36,366 nucleotides of DNA, from contig MWJO01000088.1 of assembly GCA_002027195.1 (NCBI GenBank), positions 1 to 36,366 on the forward strand. The letters run 5' to 3'. The translations under genes were made by a program, and so were the position numbers. The DNA is from Streptomyces sp. GKU 895 (GTDB taxonomy: Bacteria; Actinomycetota; Actinomycetes; Streptomycetales; Streptomycetaceae). The notes beneath the pieces were generated by a model. It saw only the letters and a program-made list of their open reading frames with translations, had not been told where the DNA came from and made no database searches. Shown here piece by piece: positions 6,687 to 14,078 of the stretch. Numbering within the stretch: position 1 is the first letter of the stretch; each line of letters begins with the position of its first letter.

Positions 6687-9422
6687 ATGTCTCCCATCCC
6701 CCGCAGGTCCCTCCTCAAGGCAGCCGCCGTCGCCGGCGCCGCCGCGCAGTTCAGCTGGGCGCTAGGAGCGAAGGACGCGCAGGCCGCACCCAGAGCCGCC
6801 GAGGCCGACGACGCTCCGGTCGTCCTGGACTGGCTGGAGGACGGCGGACTCGGCGCCGCCCCCGGCTCCACCCTCGGCGTGCCCTGGCCCAAAGGCGTCC
6901 ACCAGGAGGACCAGACCTTCGCGCTCACGGACGCCGACGGCAAGTCCGTGCCCGTGCAGTCCTGGCCGATCGCCTACTGGCCGGACGGCTCCCTCAAGTG
7001 GACCGCCCACGCGATGAGTTCCGGCAGCGGCAAGCTCACCCTGTCCGCGGGCGAGGCCGCCGTACCCGACAAGAAGGTCACCGTCGACACGAGCGGCGGC
7101 GCGATCACCGTCTCCACCGGTGTCATCACCGCAAGGATCGGCAAGTCCGGCGCCACGCTGATCAAGTCGGTCACCCGCGGCTCCACCGAGATCGCCAAGA
7201 ACGGCAAGCTCGTCCTGATCCGCCAGCCCGAGATCGAGGACGAGGACCAGGGCACGGTCAAGACCGAGCGCTTCGACGGGGCCGTCTCCGACGTGACCGT
7301 CGAGCAGGCGGGCCCGGTCCGCGCGGTCGTCCGCATCGACGGCAAGCACCGCAAGGGCAACCGGAGTTGGCTGCCGTTCTCCATCCGCCTGTACTTCTAC
7401 GCGGGCGCCGACTCCTTCCGCATGGTGCACACCCTCACCTTCGACGGCACCCAGGAACCGGGCAAGGCGAGCGGCGACTTCATCCGCGGCATCGGCGTCC
7501 GCTTCACCGTGCCGATGCGCGACCCGTCGTACGACCGGCACATCCGCATCGGCGGCGAGGGCACCGGTCTGCTGCGCGAGGCCGTCAAGGGCATCACGGG
7601 CCTGCGCCGCGACCCCGGGGCCGCCGTCCAGGCCGCCCAGTACGCGGGCGAGAAACTGCCCGACCCCGCCACCTGGGACCAGCGGGTGACGTCGAGACTG
7701 CAGTACATCCCCGAGTGGGGCGACTACACCCTCTCCCAGCTCTCCGCCGACGGCTTCACCCTGCGCAAGCGGACGAAGAAGGGGCACGGCTGGATCGGCG
7801 CGGGCGGCGGCAAGCGGGCCTCCGGGTTCGGTTACGTCGGTGGCGTCAGCGGCGGACTCTCCTTCGGCCTGCGGGACTTCTGGGAGAAGTTCCCCGCCCA
7901 GCTCGACATCCGCGAGGCCCACACCGACGAGGCCGAGGTCACCCTCTGGCTCTGGTCGCCCGAGGCGCAGCCCATGGACCTGCGCTTCTACCACGACGGC
8001 ATGGGCCAGGACACCTTCGCCGAACAGCTCGAAGGCCTCAACATCACCTACGAGGACTACGAGCCGGAGTTCGGCACGCCGTACGGCATCGCCCGCACCT
8101 CGGAACTGCTCTTCTGGGCCAACGAGTCGACTCCGTCGGCGGCAGCTCTTGCCCGACAGGTCCAAGCCGTACGGGTGCTGCCGCAGCTCGCCGCGCCGCC
8201 CAAGCAGCTCATCAAGGCGAAGGTCTTCGGACCCGGCCTGTACTCCGAGCCCGACCGCTCCACGCCCGCCAAGGCGAAGATCGAGGACCACCTCGACTTC
8301 CTCTTCACCTACTACAAGGACCAGGTGGAGCAACGCCGTTGGTACGGCTTCTGGGACTACGGCGACATCATGCACACCTATGACACCGTCAGGCACCAGT
8401 GGCGGTACGACATCGGCGGCTACGCCTGGGACAACTCCGAGCTCTCGCCCGACCTCTGGCTGTGGTTCGCGTACCTCCGCTCCGGCCGTGCGGACATCTT
8501 CCGGTTCGCCGAGGCCATGACCCGGCACACCGGGGAGGTCGACGTCTACCACCTCGGACAGTGGGCCGGCCTCGGCACCCGGCACGGTGTGCAGCACTAC
8601 GCCGACAGCGCCAAGCAGCAGCGCATCGCCAACACCACCTACCGGCGCTACTACTACTTCCTCACCGCGGACGAGCGGGTCGGCGACCTCATGCACGCCA
8701 ACGTCGACTCCGACGAGACCTTCCTGGTCCTCGACCCCATCCGCAAGATCCGTACCGAGCCGTACACGCCCGACCGGCACGCGCTGTCGATCGGCTTCGG
8801 CACGGACTGGAGCGGGCTCGTGTCGGCGTGGCTGACCGAGTGGGAGCGCAAGGGACCGAAGTGGGAGAAGGCCAAGGCCCGCGTGCTGTCCACCATGGAG
8901 ACGATCGGCGCCCAGCCGAACGGCTTCGTACAGGGGAGCGGACTCTACGACCTCGACACGGGCAGGTTCGCGGTCGCGTCGACGCCGGTGGTCGGGGTCT
9001 CGCACCTCTCCGCCGTGTTCGGCCTCAACGAGCTGTGCGCCGAACTCATCGACCTCGTCGACATGCCCGCGTTCAACGAGGCGTACTACGACTACTGCCG
9101 CTACTTCAACGCCACCAAGGCCGAGCAGGCGGCGCGCTACGGGTCCAACTTCGGGACGCTGCTGCTGTTCCAGGGGCATTCGCGGCTCGACGCGTATGCG
9201 GCCGTCAAGACGGGGGACGAGAAGCTGGCCAAGCGGGCCTGGGAGAAGTTCTACAACTCCGACGGGTACAAGGAGTCGGCGCCTTGGAGGACGGAGGAGC
9301 TGAGCGGGCCGGTGACGTTGGTCGCGGGTAGTGAGGCGGCGTGGATCTCCACCAACGACACCGCTCTGTACGGGCTTGCCGCCATTGAGAACCTGGCGCT
9401 GCTAGGGGACAAGATGCCGTAA
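6687..9422 (+). CDS. Tat-exported exo-rhamnogalacturonan-lyase-like (PcRGLX-like) polysaccharide lyase
   Basis: A 911-residue exported protein. The Tat signal is PRRSLLKAAAVAGAAAQ, with cleavage probably near AQA-AP. The order fits the PcRGLX-like family: N-terminal RIFT-barrel region (about 50-250, LDWLEDGG then PVQSWPIAYWPDGSLKWTAH), central beta-sandwich (about 290-480, GFGYVGGVSGGLSFGLRDFW) and a C-terminal alpha/alpha toroid (about 530-911, with YGFWDYGDIMHTYD, WRYDIGGYAWDN, YHLGQWAGLGTRHG and the aromatic/His residues usual in lyases). Relatives cleave rhamnogalacturonan-I or rhamnose–glucuronate linkages by beta-elimination. ATG 6687 is chosen over 6681 because GAAAGGA then sits six bases upstream. 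It is the last gene of the transporter operon, which supports extracellular depolymerisation coupled to uptake. The exact substrate (pectin RG-I versus arabinogalactan side chains) is undetermined. Confidence 0.85.
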   Translation: MSPIPRRSLLKAAAVAGAAAQFSWALGAKDAQAAPRAAEADDAPVVLDWLEDGGLGAAPGSTLGVPWPKGVHQEDQTFALTDADGKSVPVQSWPIAYWPDGSLKWTAHAMSSGSGKLTLSAGEAAVPDKKVTVDTSGGAITVSTGVITARIGKSGATLIKSVTRGSTEIAKNGKLVLIRQPEIEDEDQGTVKTERFDGAVSDVTVEQAGPVRAVVRIDGKHRKGNRSWLPFSIRLYFYAGADSFRMVHTLTFDGTQEPGKASGDFIRGIGVRFTVPMRDPSYDRHIRIGGEGTGLLREAVKGITGLRRDPGAAVQAAQYAGEKLPDPATWDQRVTSRLQYIPEWGDYTLSQLSADGFTLRKRTKKGHGWIGAGGGKRASGFGYVGGVSGGLSFGLRDFWEKFPAQLDIREAHTDEAEVTLWLWSPEAQPMDLRFYHDGMGQDTFAEQLEGLNITYEDYEPEFGTPYGIARTSELLFWANESTPSAAALARQVQAVRVLPQLAAPPKQLIKAKVFGPGLYSEPDRSTPAKAKIEDHLDFLFTYYKDQVEQRRWYGFWDYGDIMHTYDTVRHQWRYDIGGYAWDNSELSPDLWLWFAYLRSGRADIFRFAEAMTRHTGEVDVYHLGQWAGLGTRHGVQHYADSAKQQRIANTTYRRYYYFLTADERVGDLMHANVDSDETFLVLDPIRKIRTEPYTPDRHALSIGFGTDWSGLVSAWLTEWERKGPKWEKAKARVLSTMETIGAQPNGFVQGSGLYDLDTGRFAVASTPVVGVSHLSAVFGLNELCAELIDLVDMPAFNEAYYDYCRYFNATKAEQAARYGSNFGTLLLFQGHSRLDAYAAVKTGDEKLAKRAWEKFYNSDGYKESAPWRTEELSGPVTLVAGSEAAWISTNDTALYGLAAIENLALLGDKMP

Positions 9423-9430
9423 AGGTTCGT

Positions 9431-9470
9431 GGGGAACTGCGGACCGTTGTGGCTGGTCGCGCAGTTCCCC
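9431..9470. terminator. Bidirectional terminator made of a common Streptomyces intergenic repeat
   Basis: GGGGAACTGC (9431-9440) pairs perfectly with GCAGTTCCCC (9461-9470); the internal GACC/GGTC adds a second short stem. It lies between the convergent lyase (stop 9420-9422) and the large membrane protein (stop 9486-9488). From memory, this sequence type recurs between many Streptomyces genes. Confidence 0.8.
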
Positions 9471-9485
9471 GCGCCCCTGAGGGGG

Positions 9486-11877
9486 TCAGCTCATCCTTCC
9501 CAGGAGGTTCCGCATTCTCCGGACATCCCTGATGCGGCGCTCGTACGTCGCTCCCAGGGCCAGGAGCAGCAGGCCCGCCAGCGCCGGGGGCACCCAGCGG
9601 GGGAGGGCATCCGTCACCTGGACTATGTACGGGGCCAGTTCATGGAGGGCGTCCAGGGTCAGGACCGAGCCGCCGAGGACCAAGGGGGCCTGGAGGCTGT
9701 AGCCGCCGCCCAGCAGGGTGAGGGACAGGGCCGCCAGGCCCAGGAGCAGCGGGCGGGTCCAGTGCGGGTCGCCCCAGGCCATCACCAGGCTCGGCAGGAG
9801 CGTGGCGGCCAGGCCCGGGCCGTACGCCGTCCAGGACGAGGTCTCCGGGGCGCGCCGCCTGCGGAGGAAGCCGACGACCAGGGCCGGGATCGTGACCGGG
9901 AGCGTGTACGCCTCGGGGGTGCCGACCTGCCAGGCCGCCAGGCGCACCCAGGTGGCCAGGAGGAAGAGGGCGGTGGCCGCGTAGCCCACCGCGTGGCGGT
10001 CGGGGCGGAGTGCCGTGCCCGTGGCGATCACTCCGCACAGGGACAGGACCAGGGCCAGCATCGGCGGGTCGGTCGCGGCGAGGGCGACGGCCAGGAGCGC
10101 GGCGCCGGCGCCGGTGACCTCCACCGTCAGCGTCGCCCGGGGCTCCTTGAGCCGTGCCGCCAGCAGGGCCGCGGACACCGGGACCGCCAGCACGAGCAGG
10201 GCCGTGTACTGCGGCTGCCAGTCCGCCGCCGCACCGGTCGCGCAGGCCAGCGTGGTGGCGTACGCGAGGGCCGCGGGGGCCGTGACGACCGTGAACCGCC
10301 AGGAGACCACCGCGAAGAACACCGTGAGGGCGCCGAGCGCGGTGAGGGTCGCCGACTGGGAGGCGAGGGCGGCGAAGCCCAGGTTCGCGGAGGTGGCGAG
10401 GGCGAGGACGGTCGCGGTCGGCTGGCCGTAGGGCGACGCCAGGATCACGCCCGTCAGCGACCCCAGCACCAACAGGCCGAGCGTGTACGGCAGTTCGAGC
10501 ACGGCGGGGAGGGTCAGCGCCGCCGCCCACGTCAGCACCAGCGCACCGGTCAGGGCTCGCGGACGCCAGTCGGAGTGCCGTACCGCCAGGGCCAGTACCG
10601 CCGCCACGGCCACCAGGACCAGCGGAGCCGTCGCCGCGTGCGGCGGCCAGGGGAGGTCCACCGTGACCGCCTCGCGCAGGTCCGCCGGCGCGCCCGACCA
10701 GGCGTGGGTCACCCACGCGACCGGCCCCAGCAGGGTCACCGCCACGACGGGCAGCGTCCACACCACGGCCAGCGCCTGCACGGCACCGGAGGCCGCGGCG
10801 AACCCGCGCCGCACCGTCTCCGGCAGCCCTTCCGGTCGCACCGCCGCCAACAGGGCGATGCCGCAGGCGAGATGGACCGGGACCGTCCAGGCGCCGGGAA
10901 GCGCGGAGCGCGCCATGCCACCGAGCGCGGCGACCAGCAGGAGGGCGGAGGCGACCGAGAGACCGAAGGCGTGAGCGGTGCTCTGGGACGCCGGGAGGTC
11001 GGTGGAGGGCGCGGTGCCCGGTGCGCTCGTGCCGCGCCACGCCACCGTCAGCGCGATCGTCGCGGCGAGGAGGAGGAGCGCGCCGCACGGGCGGCGGCGC
11101 TCGGGCCGGTGGCCGTCCAGGACAGCGAACCGGCCGCCCATACGCCCGAGCCGCCCAGGCCGTACGCGCCGACGACGGCGAGCAGACGTACGGGTCCGGC
11201 GGTCGCTCGGAGCGCCACAACTGTGTCGAACGCGGCCGTCAGCAGCACGGCCGCCGTGACGCCGTAGGAGTCGGCGTCCAGTGCCAGCGCGCTGAAGAAG
11301 AGGGGCAGTTGGGCCGCCAGGAGGGCCGTGGGCAGCGGCAGACGCAGGTCCTTCAGGGGCGGCAGCAGGCCGTACGTCGCCCACAGTCCGGCCAGCAGCG
11401 CCGACGCGATCGCCGTGTAGGGCGCGCCCTCCGCCTGCGTGAAGACCGTCTCGTGCAGCGCGTACGCGTCGAGGACCGTCAGTGCCAGGCCCAGGCCCGC
11501 CACCGACTCGGCCGTCGAGCGCAGGCCACGCTTCAGCAGGGCCGTCGGCGTGGCGAGCGCCGCCGCGGTGACCGCGCCGAGCACCAGGGCCCGCCCCCGC
11601 GATCCCCCAGGTCCCCCCCAGCTGACCAGGGTGAACGCCGTCGCCGCGATGACCAGCAGAACACCGCCGAGCATCAGCAGCACGTTCTGCACCCGGGGGC
11701 GCGGGTGGCCTCGGGGCGGGCGGCCGGGGTGGACCGCGGCGGGGGAGGTACCGGTGTCTGGAGGGCGGTGACCAGCCAGGCGCGGCGCCGGAGCAACTGG
11801 GTCCGGCGGGCGTCGAGGTGGAACAGCTCCGCGTCCAGGAGCCGCAACTCCTCGGCCGGGGGCGGAAAGTGCGTCAT
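9486..11877 (-). pseudogene. Large polytopic membrane protein, SCO7613-C-terminal-domain type; two frameshifts in this sequence
   Basis: Three successive frames read as one protein. The N-terminus (MTHFPPPAEELRLLDAELF, then QLLRRRAWLVTAL) is a cytosolic coiled-coil-like segment. A Pro/Arg linker leads to RVQNVLLMLGGVLLVIAATA and the first membrane block. The last block starts LLLLAATIALTVAW and continues through about twenty hydrophobic helices to RIRDVRRMRNLLGRMS. One base seems lost in the G run 11695-11699 and another in about 11078-11090. Joined length is about 795 residues. The layout matches the family that NCBI names SCO7613 C-terminal domain-containing membrane protein, of unknown function. 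ATG 11877 is preferred; an ATG 12 codons upstream (11913) is possible. It is convergent with the lyase operon and divergent from the SRPBCC gene. Confidence 0.75.
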
Positions 11878-11922
11878 GCCTTGGAGTGTGGTCGGGGTCA
11901 CGTCGTACGGCATGAGTGCGCG

Positions 11923-11941
11923 TACTCAGAACATACTCAGA
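11923..11941. promoter_or_regulatory. TACTCAGA direct repeat, one helical turn apart, in a divergent promoter region
   Basis: TACTCAGA occurs at 11923-11930 and 11934-11941, an 11-bp period. It lies between the start of the large membrane protein (11877 or 11913, minus) and the SRPBCC gene (11964, plus), where the promoters of both should be. Direct repeats on one helix face often bind a regulator; this is inference only. Confidence 0.3.
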
Positions 11942-11963
11942 TGCGGGCGGGCAGACTCTGTGC

Positions 11964-12410
11964 ATGGACTGGAGCCATTACCGCTTCCACACCCGATGGG
12001 CCCTGCCCGCGTCGCCCGCCACCGTCTACGACGTGCTGGAACAGGCCGAGGACTACCCCCGGTGGTGGCCTCAGGTCCGTGCCGTGGAACGGCTCGACGA
12101 CACCACCGGCGTCATCACGATCCGGGCCACCCTGCCCTACGACCTCGTCTTCACCGCGAGGGAGGTGCGGCGCGACCGGGCCGGCGGGGTGCTGGAGATC
12201 GCGATGACCGGGGACCTGGAGGGCTGGGCGCGCTGGACGATCAGCGGGGACGGCGCGGGCACCCTCGCGGTGTACGACCAGGTCGTCGACGTGAACAAAC
12301 CGCTGCTGCGGCGCCTCGCCGTGCCGGGGCGGCCGGTGTTCCGGGCCAACCACCGACTGATGATGCGGGCCGGACGGCGGGGCCTGACCGCCTACTTGGA
12401 AGCGGTTTGA
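11964..12410 (+). CDS. SRPBCC (START-like, polyketide-cyclase/dehydrase) family protein
   Basis: A 148-residue protein with the helix-grip layout. An N-terminal strand WSHYRFHTRWALPASPATVY leads to the typical AEDYPRWWPQV motif, alternating strands, and a long C-terminal helix (RANHRLMMRAGRRGLTAYL). The fold binds hydrophobic ligands; members act as aromatase/cyclases, lipid carriers or stress proteins. There is no polyketide synthase nearby, so cyclase activity should not be assumed. ATG 11964 begins MDWSHYRF directly at the first strand. Its stop codon is at 12408-12410, and the predicted -35 of the second tRNA-Val promoter (12407-12412) overlaps it. Confidence 0.85.
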   Translation: MDWSHYRFHTRWALPASPATVYDVLEQAEDYPRWWPQVRAVERLDDTTGVITIRATLPYDLVFTAREVRRDRAGGVLEIAMTGDLEGWARWTISGDGAGTLAVYDQVVDVNKPLLRRLAVPGRPVFRANHRLMMRAGRRGLTAYLEAV

Positions 12411-12436
12411 AGGAAGGCCGCCGGGACCTGTATTGT
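12407..12436 (+). promoter_or_regulatory. Promoter of tRNA-Val copy 2
   Basis: TTGAAG at 12407-12412 and TATTGT at 12431-12436 are separated by 18 bases, with the tRNA 5' end 13 bases downstream of the -10. The -35 overlaps the stop codon of the SRPBCC gene. Confidence 0.5.
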
Positions 12437-12449
12437 TCAGTGCGTTCCC

Positions 12450-12521
12450 GGGCGATTAGCTCAGTGGGAGAGCGCTTCGTTCACACCGAAGAGGTCACTG
12501 GTTCGAACCCAGTATCGCCCA
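12450..12521 (+). tRNA. tRNA-Val (anticodon CAC), copy 2
   Basis: Identical base for base to copy 1 at 2451-2522: acceptor GGGCGAT/ATCGCCC, anticodon loop TTCACAC, T loop TTCGAAC, no encoded CCA. The identity extends only two bases (CC) upstream and two downstream, so the duplicated unit is essentially the gene itself. The flanking promoters and terminators differ. Confidence 0.97.
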
Positions 12522-12529
12522 CCGGGAGA

Positions 12530-12558
12530 AAGCCGGTCCGCAGCACGCGGACCGGCTT
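12530..12558 (+). terminator. Terminator after tRNA-Val copy 2
   Basis: AAGCCGGTCCGC (12530-12541) and GCGGACCGGCTT (12547-12558) are perfect complements around AGCAC, followed by a T-rich CTTTCATT. It can also end the convergent exonuclease gene. Confidence 0.88.
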
Positions 12559-12585
12559 CTTTCATTGCCGCTTCTTTCATTGCCG
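12556..12585. repeat. 15-bp perfect tandem duplication downstream of the terminator
   Basis: CTTCTTTCATTGCCG is present twice head-to-tail (12556-12570 and 12571-12585), duplicating the T-rich tail of the tRNA terminator. It lies just before the end of the convergent exonuclease gene (12595). It looks like a replication-slippage product. Confidence 0.8.
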
Positions 12586-12594
12586 CGCTGATCT

Positions 12595-13323
12595 TCAGGC
12601 GGCCGCCGCCGGCAGCTCCGGACGCAGCGGCCACGCCGGGTCCACCGCCTCCGGGGTGCCGCTGCGCGCGAACCACGCCTGCAGGCCCCGCGCCTGTGCC
12701 GCGTGCCAACCCGCCTGGAGGTGGTGCAGCTCGTTCGGGGACAACCGCTCCAGCCGCGCCGCGAAGCGCCGCCCCACCGCTCGTACGACCTCCAGCGCGG
12801 CCAGCGCGTCCGCGCCCGCGTCATGCGCGCCGTCCAGCGTGACCTCGTAGTGCGCGCACAGGTCGGTCAGCGTGCGGCGGCCCTTGCGGTAGCGGTCCAG
12901 ATGCTTGTCCAGGACCCGCGGATCGAGGACCAGCAACGGCGACGACTCGAACCAGCGGTCCAGGGACGAGGCGCGATGGCGGCGCAACTCCCGGTCCAGC
13001 AGCGTCAGATCGAACGGCGCGTTCATCACCACCAACGGCCGCCCCGCGGACGCCTGTTCGCCCAGCTGTTCCGCTATCTCGTACATCACCGGCGCCGGCC
13101 AGCGGCCGTTGCGCTGCAGATGGTCCTCCGTCAGCCCGTGCACCGCCGTCGCGCCCTCGGGCACCGGCACACCCGGGTTCACCAGCCACCGGCTCACCCG
13201 CGGCCGGGTGCCCGGGGCGTCCTGGACGACAACGGCGGCCGACACGATCCGGTCGGTCTCCACGTCGACGCCCGTCGTCTCCGTGTCGAAGGCGGCCAGG
13301 GGCCCCTCGTACCAGCACGTCAT
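12595..13323 (-). CDS. DEDDh 3'-5' exonuclease, DnaQ/PolIII-epsilon family
   Basis: A 242-residue RNase-T-fold nuclease with all catalytic residues: ExoI FDTETTGVD (Asp13, Glu15), ExoII NAPFDLTLLDREL, and ExoIII HDAGADALAA with the His and Asp of the DEDDh subclass. The ~60 residues after the nuclease domain (LSPNELHHLQAGWHAAQARG) form an additional helical tail typical of Streptomyces 3'-5' exonucleases; no polymerase or BRCT domain is attached. It is too short to be a processive replication subunit on its own and more likely trims DNA or RNA ends in repair. ATG 13323 is the first in frame with the domain. It diverges from the DUF4365 gene. Confidence 0.9.
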   Translation of the reverse strand: MTCWYEGPLAAFDTETTGVDVETDRIVSAAVVVQDAPGTRPRVSRWLVNPGVPVPEGATAVHGLTEDHLQRNGRWPAPVMYEIAEQLGEQASAGRPLVVMNAPFDLTLLDRELRRHRASSLDRWFESSPLLVLDPRVLDKHLDRYRKGRRTLTDLCAHYEVTLDGAHDAGADALAALEVVRAVGRRFAARLERLSPNELHHLQAGWHAAQARGLQAWFARSGTPEAVDPAWPLRPELPAAAA

Positions 13324-13491
13324 ACCTACACAACCCCTCGTTCACCCACGGCAGCTGACGCACCGTCTTCTGCCGCTTTGGTGATACCCGGGCTGTTTGC
13401 GCCGTACGCCGGGCGGACACAACAGGAATACCGGTCTTTGCAGTTCAGAGACCCGAGGTTCGGATTCACCGAGCGTGGAAGGCTGTTGGTC

Positions 13492-14058
13492 ATGGCGATA
13501 GCGCAGCCCGAGCGGGGCGGGCTGCTGCCCGAACGTGCGGGCCCCCTTCGCGGCACACTCGCCACCACCGCCTGCATGGAAACCCTGCAGGTGGGCTATC
13601 TGCACGCCGTCGCCGCGGCGGCCGGCTGCTCGCTGTCGCAGCCTTTTCCCGACAACGGCATCGACTGGCACGTCAGCCACGGCTCGCCCGGGCACACCGT
13701 CGACGACGAGGTCACCATCAAGGTGCAGCTCAAGTGCACCTACCAGGTCGCGCCCAACCCGCCCGGCCGGTTCTTCTCCTTCACGCTCGACAACGACCAT
13801 CTGCGCAAACTCGCGCGCACCCCCGTCTCGGTGCACAAGATCCTCGTGGTCATGCTCGTGCCGAGATCCCAGGACGAGTGGCTCCGCGCCAGCCACGACC
13901 GCCTCGACCTCAGGCACTGCTGCTACTGGGTCAACCTCGCCGGGCACCCGATCACCGGACGGACCCGGACCACCGTACGGATACCGACCGCACGCATCTT
14001 CGACGACCGGGCGCTGTGCGAGATCATGACGCGGGTCGGGACGGGAGGCAGACCATGA
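13492..14058 (+). CDS. DUF4365 protein with a PD-(D/E)XK nuclease-like signature
   Basis: A 188-residue DUF4365-type protein. Near the N-terminus, residues line up as a restriction-like core: Glu30 in METLQ, Asp54 and Asp58 in PDNGIDWHV, and Gln79/Lys81 in VQLKCT. That is the E–D–QxK pattern of Mrr-type nucleases, in which Gln replaces the second acidic residue. The C-terminal half (RKLARTPVSVHKILVVMLVP, then HCCYWVNLAGHP) is the remaining family domain. ATG 13492 follows GGAAGG; the open frame runs further upstream but without support. It is followed by a 16-bp gap and an unrecognised gene on the same strand. Nuclease activity is inferred from the motif, not shown. Confidence 0.75.
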   Translation: MAIAQPERGGLLPERAGPLRGTLATTACMETLQVGYLHAVAAAAGCSLSQPFPDNGIDWHVSHGSPGHTVDDEVTIKVQLKCTYQVAPNPPGRFFSFTLDNDHLRKLARTPVSVHKILVVMLVPRSQDEWLRASHDRLDLRHCCYWVNLAGHPITGRTRTTVRIPTARIFDDRALCEIMTRVGTGGRP

Positions 14059-14078
14059 GGACGGGAGGCCGACCATGA
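14039..14078. repeat. 20-bp duplication across the DUF4365 stop and the next gene's start
   Basis: Two consecutive 20-base units (about 14039-14058 and 14059-14078) share ACGGGAGGC-GACCATGA with three mismatches. The first unit carries the ATGA at which DUF4365 ends, and its ATG (14055) opens a seven-codon frame, MRTGGRP-stop. The second carries ATG 14075, the start of the next gene. The likely origin is duplication of an overlapping stop/start junction. Confidence 0.7.

Noticed and set aside
6762..9179. An 805-codon open frame on the minus strand opposite the lyase
   Set aside because: It mirrors the lyase gene's third-position G/C bias; its translation is Val/Gly/Arg-rich with no domain, while the plus strand encodes a clear exported enzyme.
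9429..11267. A 612-codon plus-strand frame opposite the large membrane protein
   Set aside because: The product is an Arg/Gly/Gln-rich shadow; the minus strand encodes repeated hydrophobic helices.
11964..12410. Polyketide cyclase of a biosynthetic cluster
   Set aside because: The SRPBCC fold is generic and there are no polyketide synthase or tailoring genes in the window.
2451..12521. Integrative element (prophage or AICE) bounded by tRNA-Val attachment sites
   Set aside because: No integrase, excisionase, replication or transfer gene lies between the repeats, and the identity covers the tRNA only.
12703..13491. Upstream extension of the DUF4365 protein
   Set aside because: The extension lies opposite the intact exonuclease gene and is Arg/Gln-rich shadow sequence; ATG 13492 has an RBS.
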